From: Salvator merianae
Lineage: Eukaryota > Chordata > Lepidosauria > Squamata > Teiidae
Assembly (NCBI GenBank): GCA_003586115.2
Contig: QVOM02000112.1
Location: 50,962,212 to 51,026,211 of the forward strand
DNA: 64,000 nt
Direction: 5' to 3'
How positions within the stretch are numbered: the first letter of the stretch is position 1; the number at the start of each line of letters is the position of its first letter. The translations under genes were made by a program, and so were the position numbers. Shown piece by piece: positions 47,460 through 59,455 of the stretch. The notes under the pieces were generated by a model. It was not told where the DNA came from. It ran no database searches and was given only the letters and a program-made list of their open reading frames with translations.

Positions 47460-48715
47460 GTCAAAGGAGAGCCCACCACCTCCTGTGGTAACCTGTTCCA
47501 ATGACTGATTGCCCTTACTGTCAGAAAGTTTTTTTCTAATATCTAGGCTGTATCTTCTCCCTTGAAGTTTCATCCCATTGTTCCTAGTCCTTCCGTCTTG
47601 TGCAAGTGACAATAGGGACAATCCTTCCGCACTATGACAGCCCTTCAGATACTTGAAAGCAGCTATCATGTCTCCTCTCAGTCTTCTCTTCTACAGGCTA
47701 AACATTCCTAGATCCTTTAATCGTTCCTCGTAGGACATGGTTTGCAGACCACTCACCATTTTGGTCGCCCTTCTCTGGGCTTGTTCCAGTTTGTCAATGT
47801 CTTTTTTAAATTGGGGTGCCCAGAACTGGACACAATACTCCAGATGAGGTCTGACCAAGGTAGAGTAAAGAAGGATAATTACTTCTCGTGAACTAGACTC
47901 TGTGCTCCTCTTGATACACCCTAGGATGGTGTTTGCCTTTTTTACAGCTGCATCACACTGTTGACTCATGTTTAATCTGTGATCTACTAGTACACCCAGA
48001 TCCTTTTCACATGTGCTGCTGCTCAGCGAGATTCCTCCCATTCTGTATTGGATATTGTCATTTTTCTTACCCAGATGTAAAACTTTGCATTTCTCCCTGT
48101 TAAATGTCATTCTGTTAGTTTCAGCTCACTGTTCAAGCTTGTCCAGATAATTTTGAATCCTCTCCTTCTCCTCTCTAGTGTTAGCAGCCCTTCCTAGCTT
48201 TGTGTCATCTGCAAATTTGATCAGCGTCCCCTCGACTCCTTCATCCAGATCATTTATAAAAATGTTGAACAGCACCGGGCCCAAGTCAGAGCCTTGCGGT
48301 ACCCCACTCGAGACGTTCTTCCAATCAGATGTGAAGCCATTTATGACTACTCTTGGAGTACGATCACTAAGCCAGTTATGAATCCATCTAACAGTTGTCC
48401 TGTCAATCCCATATTTGATCATGGTTTTGATAAGTATGGTATGAGACACCTTGTCAAATGCTTTGCTAAAGTCAAGAATACTATGTCCATGGCATTTCCT
48501 TGATCGATCCGTCCAGTAATTTTGTCGTAAAAGGAAATGAGATTAGTCTGGCATGACTTGTTTGTTACAAATCCATGTTGGCTCTGGTTAATTACTGTAT
48601 TCCCATCCAAGTGATCATATATATGCTGTTTAATAATTTGTTCAAGCATTTTGCCTGGTATTGAAGTCAGGCTCACAGGCCTGTAGTTACCTGGGTAACT
48701 TTCTTCTTTTTTTTA
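47460..48715 (-). mobile_element. CR1 LINE fragment with reverse transcriptase remnant
   Basis: Minus-strand segments give PGKMLEQIIKQHIYDHLD, SGVPQGSDLGPVLFNIFIND, the catalytic box FADDTKLG (FADD encoded at 48215-48204), LEYCVQFWAPQFKKDIDKLE and FKYLKGCHSAEG. These are the CR1 reverse transcriptase and its C-terminal domain. The motif A region reads DIVFLTLAKH without the expected Asp, and frameshifts or stops break the frame near 48430, 48120 and 47690. It lacks about the last 110-130 bp that the related copy at 35437-35853 keeps, so its 3' end is deleted, which is unusual for CR1. Confidence 0.92.
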
Positions 48716-49104
48716 AATAAAAGGATTTTTTTCTCCTTATACTTAGGGCATGTCTGGTTGAAGAGCCTGCAGTAGAATTTTCATCTAAATTTTCACTCAG
48801 ATGAAATCTTGCCAGAATGAAAATTTGTACTGCCTATACTATAGACCCCAGGCAACCAATGTGCAGAGTGATGTGGATGGTGTTTAGCTGCTGTGTATAC
48901 ATTCTTTTAGGGTAGAAGCAGAGAAACTGTGGCCAGATGTTCTTAGACTAGCAAGAATGGCAGGTAATTTAGCCTAGTGTCTTTTGGAAACCAAGCCAGG
49001 AAATGAACACAAGCAAAATCTCTGAATACAATTTGGCTTTCATGGTAGCCTCACATAAAGGAAACCGCTTGGCCTTATATTATCTTCCAGCTGTGTCCTG
49101 GCTA

Positions 49105-49798
49105 CACTGTATTCACACACAGTTTTAAAAAAGCACCTCTGAGGCAGCTTAGGGGTGGTTTACAGATCATTCACAAGCCAGTCTTCCCCTCCATGCTCCC
49201 ATGAACATTCTGGCTGCCTCCAGATGCTGAGAGGAAAATGTGGGATCTTGTTTACATCCCACAATTACCTCACTGTGCCTGCCAGACCAGTGAAATTGCG
49301 GGGCAATCCCAGGCCCTTATATTGTCTGGCGCTTGCTCCTGTGATGGCACGGTGAGTACTTTGGGTATCCCAATGGCAGAAAATACCCAGAAGTGTGCAA
49401 GTGCTGGCCCCTGTGCTTGTGCAATGGGCATTCTTGGCTTGGTTTCACTACTGTGCTTGCATGGTAGCCATTTTCTACAAGATGGATTCTGTGAGCATGT
49501 GTTCAGACAAGGTAAGCCATATCCCTATTTTGGGAAAACCCAAGTTGGGAGATGATTTTCCTGGAATAGCAATATTCTAGGATTTCACCCTTATATCTCA
49601 GGGCTATGCTGGGATTGCCATAAATATGTGTGGCAATCCCAATACAGAGCTGGAATAATTCCAGGTTTTCGGCCCTGTTTGGATGCAGCCTCTAAGTTAG
49701 AAAAGCATAATGAGATATGGGATGAGAACATGAGGGCCACACACTGTCATCTCTAATGTGCTTTTAAACTGCTATTTTTGTTGTGTGTTAATGCAGTC
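49105..49798. mobile_element. T-family Harbinger-like element interrupted by R
   Basis: Ends cactgtattcacacac and gtgtgttaatgcagtc are inverted repeats flanked by CTA (49102-49104, 49799-49801). Removing R (49212-49690) rejoins a T sequence with gcacctctgag and gaacatgagggccac blocks. Confidence 0.75.
49212..49690. mobile_element. R-family Harbinger-like element inside a T element
   Basis: Ends GGCTGCCTCCAGATGC and GTTTGGATGCAGCC, flanked by TCT (49209-49211, 49691-49693). It interrupts the T element 49105-49798. Confidence 0.85.
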
Positions 49799-50027
49799 CT
49801 ACTTTTGTTAGTTTTCCCACAGAAAAGGACATTCAATACCCATGTCTCCATGAGGGATTTTGTTCTTTTCTTGTCCAGCCACACTACATCTATAATAGGA
49901 ATGTATCATAGCTATGTTTCAGTTCTCTCCAGGAGCACTGATACAGGCTTGAAGATATTTAGGACCCGTGGTCATAAATTTGCATTTATTAATTTAGGTA
50001 TATGAATACAAATTTAGGGATTTAAGT

Positions 50028-50213
50028 GGTTGTGGGTCTGTGGTAGAGCAAACCGCCTGGAAAGCAGAGGGTTGCCAGTTCAATCCCCAACCTCTCCCCA
50101 GAAGTAGGCAGTGGCAAACAACTTCTGTATGTCTTTCAAAAAAACTATGTAGAGTGCCCATGCAGTCAACCAGGAGTTGGCCATGATTCAGTGGTACCCA
50201 ACAACAACAAAAG
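50028..50213 (+). repeat. tRNA-derived SINE (Sauria-like, Bov-B-type tail)
   Basis: The head tctgtggtagagcaaaccgc gives box A and gttcaatccccaacc gives box B. The body gtggcaaacaacttctgtat and tail cagtggtacccaacaacaac match the 37.7-kb copy throughout. Confidence 0.82.
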
Positions 50214-51270
50214 TTATAGAAAGTCATCCAGCTTGTTTACTACCAAAGTTAAGTCCAAGTAAATTGTTAACTCATTCCCCAGTCCAGATCACCTCAGATA
50301 AATTAATTTATCCTCCCAATTAATTTCCCAACAAGTCCTGCTCAAATTCAAATGCTCATTGAAGATCCCTGATTAAGTATCTCCCAATCATCTCTAAAGA
50401 AGGTAGAATCATCATAACAAAGTATCCAACAAGCTGCTGCTCAGACCCTGCTTGCACACATCCAGTGAGGACCAAGTTCATCCTGCACTATTTATTTCCA
50501 GTATTTACAGCTCGCACAGTAACTCAGTTATCCTGATTCAATATTCCCCAAATTCATTAGCTAGCTAGTAATTATTTTGAACATATTTAGGAAGGCTGAA
50601 GTCAGAAAGATGAGCTAACCTGTAGAAAGGAACTGTGTTGGAGATTAATTGAGTAGGGAATTGAATTATGAAAAGCTGTGAAAAATTGCCTGAAGCTTGA
50701 CTCCCATGTGCAATTGCTATCAGTGGCTCCCTGCAGGATCACTCCCTCTACTGCCTGGGCTGCACCAGCCTCCTGTTCACTGGACACTCAGTGTAGCAGA
50801 AATAAGGAGCTTCTCTTTCTCAGTCTTGCTTTAATAATTACCGATTATGACTTGTTGCTCTCATTCTTCACAATTCCTTGATCTAGTTGTTTTGCTTTCA
50901 GCTGCTTTTCTGTCTCAGCCTTAGTTGGATTCCCTGGCTTTTGATCCTGCTTTTCTTCTCTATATATCTTGCCTGACCCCTTGGATCTGGATGGAGCTCC
51001 TAGCTTCTGATCCTGCCTTCTTGGGCAGACCTTCTGCTGGATCTGCTTGCTTCTTGCCCTTTCTTACCCTGGACTTCAGTGCCAACTGACTGCTCAGCTG
51101 CATATTTTGTTCCTGACACCAACCTCTCAGAATTGTCCTAGAAATGGCCCATATTCCAGTGTAACAAAGGACTGTGAACCATAGATGCACCAGAATTAAG
51201 GGCTACTTTCCTCAGCACGGATGCACCTGACCAGCAGTTTCCCACATCTGGGACAAGTTACAGGGATCAT
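50214..51270. other. Intergenic, nothing recognised
   Basis: No exon, TIR or LINE block recognised. 48716-49101, 51776-52260 and 52802-53334 are similar. Confidence 0.5.
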
Positions 51271-51775
51271 ACGACTCCTCTTTTGAAACAGCTTCACTGG
51301 ATATCAATCTGTTTCTTGGCACAATTAAACATTATGGTCATGACCTCCAATGCTGTGCACAGTTTGGGACTAGGTTATCTGAAAGACCACATCCTCCCAT
51401 ACAACCTTACCATTGTGCTTAAATCAGCAAGAGAAGACCCTCTTCTCAGTTCTACTATGATCAAAAGCATATTTGGTAGCAACATAACAAAGGGCCTTCT
51501 CAGTGTTTGCCCCGTGGCTCTGGAATTCCCTGCCAAAAAAGGTGAGGTTAGCACTCTCTCTTCTATCCTTCTCCTGGTGAGTAAGATCATTCTTATCTAC
51601 TTAGACATTTGGCAACTAACCAAGTATCGATGTGGAGGTGCTACTTGTTCTTTTAGTCAGTATTTTAAGTTGTTTTTTTTAAAGAATTGTTTTTATACTT
51701 CTAAATTTTCTTTGTTCTTCTTCTTCAATCTACTTGGGTGCTGGTTTTTCTAAAAGAATGGGGTATAAATTTTAA
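51271..51775 (+). mobile_element. Degraded L2 C-terminal fragment
   Basis: A 156-codon open stretch begins MKQLHWISICFLAQLNIMVM and contains SLGLGYLKDHILPYN. This is the L2 block LHWLP...FK.L.LTYKAL and YLK..LLPY seen in the copy at 2.1-2.6 kb. The frame is open by chance; no catalytic part is present. Confidence 0.7.
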
Positions 51776-52263
51776 CAAATAACTAAATTCTTAGCTTCAG
51801 CACTGGAAAAATGTAAAAAGAGCTCCTGGAATACATATCTCTCTTTAACCTTGCTTCATTTCTTTCTAGTGGTGTGGATTTCAAGGATATGTGTGGAATT
51901 AGAGCATCACCAGACCCTACAGTAAACGATCCAGAAGTAAAAACAAGGTCGCCATGTTTCTCCTTGGTTTGGATGTATCATCTTAGAATGTGATATTACA
52001 AACACCATTGGCCAGTTGACCAATGATTGTATCTTAAACAGCAAGTTTAGAGATATAAAAACGCAAAAGGAGAAATAGAGGGAAGAAGTCTTTTTAAAGA
52101 ATCCTGAAAACAAACTGAAAAAATAAGGTGCTTCTCAAATTATTCCATTTTCTCTCCCAATGCCTTCACATCCCTATATTATTCATATTAAAAACATTAC
52201 AACAGTAAAATATATATTGTCCACCATACTATGCAAACCCCATACTGGAGATCACAAGATATA

Positions 52264-52798
52264 GGCTGGCTCCAGACGCTGACCAAATATAGTGCCAACA
52301 GGGGATACTCTGGAAAAAAGCACCTCCAGAATGACCACCTGTTGTCTAGACAGTATGGGAGACGACACTGACTGTGCACTTTTTGGTATGTGCACTTCTG
52401 GGTATTTCACTGACATGAAATACTTGGAAGTGTGCAATTGTGACCGCTGCACATGAGCAGGTGTATTTTTTTTGCCTCCCCAGTGCGTGGTAGATGCACA
52501 CATCTGAGTATCAAAATACCTGGATGTGTGCAACTCCACCACTGTGCAAGCATGGCTGTCTTTTTTAGCCCACGCTCATCCGCGGTGGTCAGAACAATGG
52601 TGGCAGTTCTGTCTATAAAGAAAGTGATAGCACTATTTCGTGAAAACCCGCCATGAAAGTCAGATTTCCCCAAAATAGAATATGATGTGTTTTAGGGGAT
52701 ATACAGCGTAGCAATGGTGGGGTTGCCACTAATACATGTGGCAATCCCACCATAGTGGCTCCAAAATGGAGCTATAATCCCCCCGTCTGGAGTGGACC
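52264..52798. mobile_element. R-family Harbinger-like element
   Basis: Ends GGCTGGCTCCAGACG and CGTCTGGAGTGGACC, flanked by ATA (52261-52263, 52799-52801). Homologous in the same orientation to the copy in CRYAA intron 2. Confidence 0.87.
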
Positions 52799-53334
52799 AT
52801 ACTTGGTGCTTTTCACTGGCTTTGTATAACCATATTAAAGCTCTTGCATCAAGAGTCTTAACTAAAATCACAATGTAATCATATGTCTTTTAATGAACAG
52901 ATTTGCAAATGGCGAACAAGTTATTAATATCTAACAATCTCTATAGCTCTATTTTTTAATGCTATTGTTATTATTTGTCAATGTCTTTACTTTTAGGTGG
53001 CTACAAAGAGCAAACCCCCCCAAAGATTTCCAACATGATGGTGTAGGGTATACCCCGCCGCTGCTGCGGGAGGGAAGAACTGGCCAAAACTGGTATAGAT
53101 CTGCTCAGTATGAGGAGCTTCTCTCTTCTTCCTCTCCAACACACATTTTCCAGGTAGAACCACTTTATCTGCCATAAGCCTTTGTAGGAGGCACAGATAG
53201 CAAACTTTCCTTTTATTAACTTATCATAGAAGCCAAGCCATAATTTTGCTTTAAAATTCTCACAATAATTAATTTTATTTAAAGGAATGCTTTCTCTCAT
53301 ATTGACCTCCCCCTGTTTTAAGATCTGCAGGAGA

Positions 53335-53682
53335 GGCCGTCCTGGTTGTACCACCACCGTTAGTAGTTAAAGGCGTGTTCGCCCAGGATAGAGCCTGCTC
53401 AGTGTTAGCCCCTAGACTATGGAATAGTCTCCCCCTGAGGTGCACCAAGCATCTTCACTTTATATGTTCAGGAGATCAGTGACGACACACCTCTTTACTC
53501 TGGTCTTTGGCTGAGAAAAGAGCTTCCCCTCCTTATGTTCAAGCACTGTTATTGTTTTATACTTGTTTTTCATTTTATACTTTGTTTTTCATTGCTGTGA
53601 TCTGTCCTGAGACTTTTGGGTATACTGTGGGATAAAAATGCAAGCAAGCAAATGAATAAACTTTAGACTAAAACTAAACTTT
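53335..53682 (+). mobile_element. L2 3' end
   Basis: Translation gives the DRACSVLAPRLWNSLPLRCT-like block near 53390-53450. The tail gtcctgagacttttgggtat and gtgggataaaaatgcaagca follows. 5'-truncated. Confidence 0.75.
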
Positions 53683-54573
53683 AGTTTAGCTTAATTTAAT
53701 TTAATTTAATTTTGTTCAGTAGGAGTGGTTAACCTCCATTAGCAGCCAGCACTCAATGGCACAGCTGAAGGACAATTTGCAGAAGTACTTACTTCTGTGC
53801 TAAATCAAAAAGTGATTTGACATGTGTTACAAACATCAGGAGTAAGTGCCAAAGCATCGCTCAGCCCTTCCACAGCACCCTGGATACCAGTTGATACTGC
53901 TCACCTTTGATTTGGATGGCTTCATCTTCAGGATCTTAAGAGGAGATAACTTTAAAGAACACAGTAAAACAGATTATCTGATTGAGAGTCTCTTGTCTTG
54001 AGTCTTTCTTAGCTGTGTTGGAAGGTTTAAACCACACTTCAGACAACTTTTAACTCCCTCCAAACAAAGTTCAGTCCAGAACTTGACTGCCATGATGATA
54101 TTATCGCTCCATTTATTGGTCAAGACTGAGACTCCGTTTGCACTTGACATTTTTGGCACAGATGTTGTGCAATCCATGGGTGATACTCACACTTTGTCAC
54201 ATCTAATTTGTGTAATGTATGTGAAAACAGCAGTTGGCATTCAAATTTTTCATGCTTTCTGCGGTTCCTACTGGAAAGCCTCCTTTAACCACAAAGCTTC
54301 AGGAGAAAGTGGGGCTCAAACACAGGAGGGTTTTCAATAATGTTTGTTGATAAATATTAACAGGGCCTGAAATTATGGGCTCATCCTCAACTTCTGCGAT
54401 TTGCATTCAATCATATGAGGACCATCACCAAAAAGTTCTACAGTAGAAGTATGGCACGGCTGAGCATAGACAGCAACATTTAGGGGAGAGGAGAGTGAAC
54501 TGTGCAACGTGCATAGTTTGGGCAAATAGCACCCCATGGAGTGTTGATGTCAGGTGCTGTTTATGCAAACATA
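53683..54573. other. Intergenic with a (TTTAA)n run
   Basis: Simple pentamer repeat at about 53690-53714; otherwise nothing recognised. 54772-56002 is likewise unassigned. Confidence 0.55.
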
Positions 54574-54771
54574 GGCTGTGATCAGACATAGCAAAAGGGG
54601 TGCCTCAGAGAAACAGTGCATGGCCTTCATGTCCCCAACTTTCTGTAATCCACGGTAAATGTTCATGAGAGGGGGGAGGGGCAGACTAATGTGTGAACAA
54701 TCCCACCTCAGAGCCAATAAGACACCTCAGCGATGCTTTTTTTTTTTTTTTTGCTGTGTCTGATCACAGCC
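54574..54771. mobile_element. Q-family short transposon
   Basis: Ends GGCTGTGATCAGACATAGC and GCTGTGTCTGATCACAGCC, the best TIR pair of this family, flanked by ATA and ATG. Contains a T-run at 54740-54753. Confidence 0.8.
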
Positions 54772-56002
54772 ATGGTGCCGTCTACCCATCCTGAAATGTA
54801 CATTTCAGGTGCAGTTACTTAATTGGAAAGGCAGAGATCTTTCATATAGACATTGATCCATAAGGTGTTATATACTCTAATAGTACTCTGCTCCTTAGTA
54901 AGATCTTAGTTAACTGTGTTCAGTTATATCAACAAAGGAATTTGTAATTGGTTCTAATTTTAAACTGATTGGTTCCTCTCTGAACTGTGGAGCATCACCT
55001 GAAAAGTTGCTGAAAGTCAAGGCATTGTCAGTTCTTCTGTCTTGCTTGATCAGACCAAAAGACTATAGCACTGCAGTCTGATTCCCACAGAGCTCAACCA
55101 ACTGTTTATGAGAAACTCCTATGAACCTACTACAGTTAAGGATAAACGCCTGGATGCTAATCTTGCCTTGACTCCTATTATTTAGCCTCCTATCTCTTTC
55201 CTCTGTATTTTAAAAGGTTGAGGCTCATCTTAGTTGGCAGTTTATGCTTGATTTTTGGAAAGAGCTTTTCCATTTTTGCTGTATGTTGGAACAGCTAAAT
55301 ATCAGCTTTCTTTATACAAAGGCAGATATTTATTTTATCAAAAGAATTTATATAATGTCAACAGTCTGCCTGGGTGCAGCCAAAGGGGCTTAAAAAGTTA
55401 CTAGCAATCCCATTTTTCCACTTCAGAGCCCATGTCCTGAACACAGAGCAAATCCCAACAGTGCTTGGGGATGTACAATATCATTGTTGTCAAATCAATG
55501 GTGAATGTACGTGGTGTTAATCCCTGGCACTTATTCAACCAAGCTCAGCAAGTTTCAGCAGTACAATGTACCCCAGGTCTTCATCAATGGATTTGCACAG
55601 TGAATGAGATGCCCAACACTTCAGACCACGGACCTTCAGGATGGTGGGCATGGGAAAGACAAGAGCCCTTTGCACTGAGAACGAGACAGAAAGAGACAAA
55701 GATTCTCTTGCAGGACTATAGGCTTTTTCAGCCATTAAAATCTGGAACTAAACAGTGTCCCGCTTTGACTGGGTCCATACAGTGCAGTGTTGTCACTGTA
55801 ATGGCAATCCTTATGGTTTCTGGATAAACACACCCACTGCATGAGCCTCCCTTTTAAGCTGCTAGGTTGCAATATCAAGTTACCAAGCTTGAGCGTGAGA
55901 CACCAAAGCTCTACTCGGGAAAGGGGATAGTGAACTTTACTCAAACAGCGTAGTATTTGGTCTGACCACTATGGACCATTTGGGAAAACACCCAATATTA
56001 TT

Positions 56003-56355
56003 CATTTATTTATTTGCATTTTTATCTCACCCTATACTCAAAGTTCTCAAGACAGACCACAGCAATAAAAACAAAATATAAAATGGACACCCTAAAAACA
56101 ATAACAGTGCCTGTAAGTAGGGAGAAGAAGCTGTTTCTTCAGCCAAGGCCAGGGTAAAGAGGTGCATCTTCACCAATCTCATGAACTTATAAAGTGAAGG
56201 TGCCTGCCACACCTCAGGGAGGAGACTATTCCACAGTCTGGGGGCTACCACCGAGAAGGCCCTATTCCAGGTCCCCACCCCTTTAGCTACTGAATGGGGT
56301 GCTATAACCAGGAGGGCCTCCCATGCAGATCTTAAGGCACTGGCAGGTTATATGA
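56003..56355 (-). mobile_element. L2 3' end
   Basis: The minus strand encodes NRAFSVVAPRLWNSLLPEVW, then the L2 3' UTR ending at gcatttttatctcacccta. It closely matches the 2.04-2.35-kb part of the longest L2 copy. Confidence 0.85.
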
Positions 56356-56370
56356 TAGCCATATGGGACC

Positions 56371-56586
56371 CATCCACATCTAAAATATAATTCATCTTCA
56401 GTCCATCTACAGAGTTAGAGAACGCATCAACAAAGTGACTGGTCATTTTCTTTCCACATTGTCTAACCCAAAGGGGCATTTTCTGAGTTAGACCATACTG
56501 AAAGAAAACAGCTTATCACTATGCTGATACGTTCCCTCACTCTAAAAGTGGACTGAAGCTGCATTAAAACTTAGGTGTAGATGGAC
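56371..56586. mobile_element. P-family foldback element
   Basis: Arms cttcagtccatctacagag and ctaaaagtggactgaag, inner hairpin around gtctaacccaaaggggc and ctgagttagacc. It directly follows the L2 end at 56355. Confidence 0.78.
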
Positions 56587-57900
56587 CTGCAGTTTGCATC
56601 TATCAGGGTAGATATAACTGGAACCTCAGGAAATGAAGGACTGGAGGACTGGGGCCATAAAGCCTCTCCCCTCCATTTAGGGCTGTTCCTCCTTCAATAT
56701 CTGAGCTGCAGAAAAGCCAGTATGGCTACCTCCAGTATGAGTTTAAAATTACAGCACAGGATCACCTGATTACGTGTCAATGTGTTGCTGCCCCAGGACG
56801 CTGTTGTGCTAGATTGTTTTCTGTCCACTGCGCCAGTTCAGGTCATCATTTGGACAGCCCACGCCAACGCAAAGTGGCTCAGTCAACAATGTTTACAGCC
56901 ATGCAGGACAGTGGGTGTCTGTAAAAAGGCATGAAGCCTCCATGCAGAGCAGGGCCTGGCTAGACAGCCTACGACACTGCAGTGGGGAAGATCTGGCTTG
57001 TTGTTCATAGACGACCTATGATCCTAACCTTATAAAGTCTGTGTATGGGCTTCTTACTGAACCAAAACTCAGTGCAAAAATTGCTACATGAGCAAATATA
57101 CCACTGATCCAGCTTAACCCAAGAGAACAAGGGAGGGCTCTTAAAATGGGAAGATACATAATAATTTGGAACCTCAATCTTGGCTATTAACATTATTCTT
57201 TCTGCCTATATTATCATGATTATGATGCCCCTACAGTGCCAAATACATGTTGTAAACCACATTTTCATCTGCTGTGCTCACGAAACTTCTTTCAAATCAA
57301 TTTGTTCTTCTAGTAAGAAGCTTAAGGATATAGCACTTTTCATCTGAAGAAAGCAAAGCATAGTGCAAATAAATTTGCTTAGTTCCCAGCATGGTCCCAA
57401 AATGACAAAAATTCAAACAGTCTGTGAAAGGTTTTTGTTTTTTACCCCAACCCAAAACACAGGGTGGGAGATAGATGGAGGGGAAAGAATTACCCTTAAA
57501 AACAGTTCCGCAGCTGCTCCCCTCTGCTGAGAATGTTGTTGCAAGGTCTTTGACATGACTGCTTCTAAACACAGAATTACAGAGTTCACATGCCCAAGAT
57601 TTTTCCTTTATTATCTCCACCAACTGTAGTTCAGACAATTTGGCTGATGTGTACACAGCGGAGCAGAAGCAATGTGCAGTCTCCAGCTGAAATCACAACA
57701 TGCTGCACGTATGGTTTATGAACTGGAAGGACTGGGTTCCCATGGGTTATGTATGGGAAGGGCTGGCTTGCTCTGTGAAACCTTCAGAACCAGCATTTCC
57801 CTTGATGGGAAGTTTTGATCATCCTGGCCTTTATTTTGACTGGGCAGAATTTGTATAAGTTTCCCCTTGAGTTATGCTTTATATGTCTGTTTTTACTATA
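56587..57900. other. Intergenic, nothing recognised
   Basis: Short open frames only, including one of 119 codons on the minus strand at 57297-57656 with no recognisable domain. Confidence 0.5.
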
Positions 57901-58087
57901 CAGGGTGTTTCAAAAAGATAGAGTCAATTTCAAAGTCGTATCTTTCATAATGGCAACATGTTACAATTACACAAAAAGTTACAAACGGTTTAATGAGTCA
58001 TCAGATTTTACTAACCATTTTATAAATACTCTATGTGCCCTTCACCTGCTGTATGGACAACATCGAGACAATTGTTGAATTCATCCC

Positions 58088-58292
58088 AGACACACCTAAA
58101 GCTTTAATCCACTTTCAGACTGAGAGAACACATCAGTGAAGTAAGGTGTTTTCTTCCCACATTATCTATCTCAGAAAATCCACCTTTGTGTTAGATAATG
58201 TGGAAAGAAAATGATTAGTCACTTTGCTGATGTGTTCTTTCAATCCAAAAGTGGATTGAAGCCGGATTAAAACTTAGGTGTGACTGGGCCCA
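58088..58292. mobile_element. P-family foldback element inside the mariner-type element
   Basis: Arms cctaaagctttaatccac and gtggattgaagccggatt, ends cccagacacacc and ggtgtgactgggcc. The inner hairpin (cacattatctatctcag, gttagataatgtgg) is nearly perfect. Confidence 0.8.
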
Positions 58293-58349
58293 AAGTGTCT
58301 TCTTCCACTGAACTCACCCCTGCCATGACTCTGGTTCTGAGGTCACCCA

Positions 58350-59361
58350 GGCTGCGTTCCGACACGGCATTTAATCAGTTTACAGGCCGTCTTCAGTTCC
58401 CGCTGTCCCGACAGGATCTTGCCGTTCCGTAATTTTTATGGATTAAATTGGCGAAATCCGGATTACTTTGTCTTCGGATTTAATGAACTCTCAAGCCGTT
58501 CCAGATCGCTAGCGCGCTTTACTTTGTGCTGTGGGCACGGGGAAAGCAATTCTTTGAGAGGGACCGTACTGTTTTGGGGGGCGTGCAGAGGGAGGGATCC
58601 CCATTTTGTGCCGTCCAATGACAGACTTTGTGGGTGGGCAGGAAGCACATTAGTTTCCTCTGCCTCCATTATCCCCCCTTCTCTCGCTGCCAGGGGAAAA
58701 GAAATCGTCCTCCTCCTTCGCTAAGCTGCGGTCCTGCCAGGAAGAAATTAAAGGCTTTCTCCACTTCCGTCTGCTCTTTAAAGCAAAAAATAAACTGCCT
58801 CTGTTTGGAGTTTTGCCGTGGTCAGCACACAGTTAAAAATAGTAGAGCCCCCCCACGTTCCCCCACCACTTTTTCCCTTTGTTATGGACCTCTCCCGCTA
58901 CTTTTAAATTGCACAGTTGCGTTAAAGTGCATCAGCAGGGGAGCTCTCATGCGCATTTCAAAAGAACTTTAAAAAGTTTAAAGTTCATAGTTTTAAAGTG
59001 AACATAGTTTTAAAGTTCTGCTTGTGTAGACAGAGGCTGCAGGGAGGAGAAGGAACAAATGGCGAATCACTGTTCTGAAGCAGCAGCGGGGACATACGGA
59101 GAGCGGAGCTGGAGTTTCCCACCCCTGTGACGTCAAGGTTTGAACATTGGGACTGCAGCCAATCGCTGACTGCATAGGGAGGAGAATTTGATGAGGGGTG
59201 GAGGCAGAAAGGGTACTGCCAAGCACAGGAAATATCAGTGTGGGAACGAGCAAGTACGAATTGACTCCGTGTTAAACTGTAACTGTGGGAACGACCAGAA
59301 GACGAATTCACTGCGTGTACTCTTCTGATACGGATTACATTGACGATGTCCGACCGCGGCC
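58350..59361 (-). mobile_element. H-family Harbinger-like element (copy H6)
   Basis: Ends GGCTGCGTTCCGACACGG and GTCCGACCGCGGCC, flanked by CCA (58347-58349, 59362-59364). CRE TGACGTCA at 59128-59135 and CCAAT at 59159-59163. Inverted relative to H3, 1012 bp, with a single 48-bp-type unit region. Confidence 0.88.
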
Positions 59362-59455
59362 CCAGATTTGAAACTCTATGCCCCACGCTTTCAAGTGCTA
59401 TGAGTTTCATTCATGGGCGGTTCGTGGCTGCAGAGATTTAGGCCGCAGTCTGACA

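Noticed and set aside
57297..57656. 119-codon minus-strand frame
   Set aside because: No recognisable domain, no promoter or splice context, in an AT-rich stretch.
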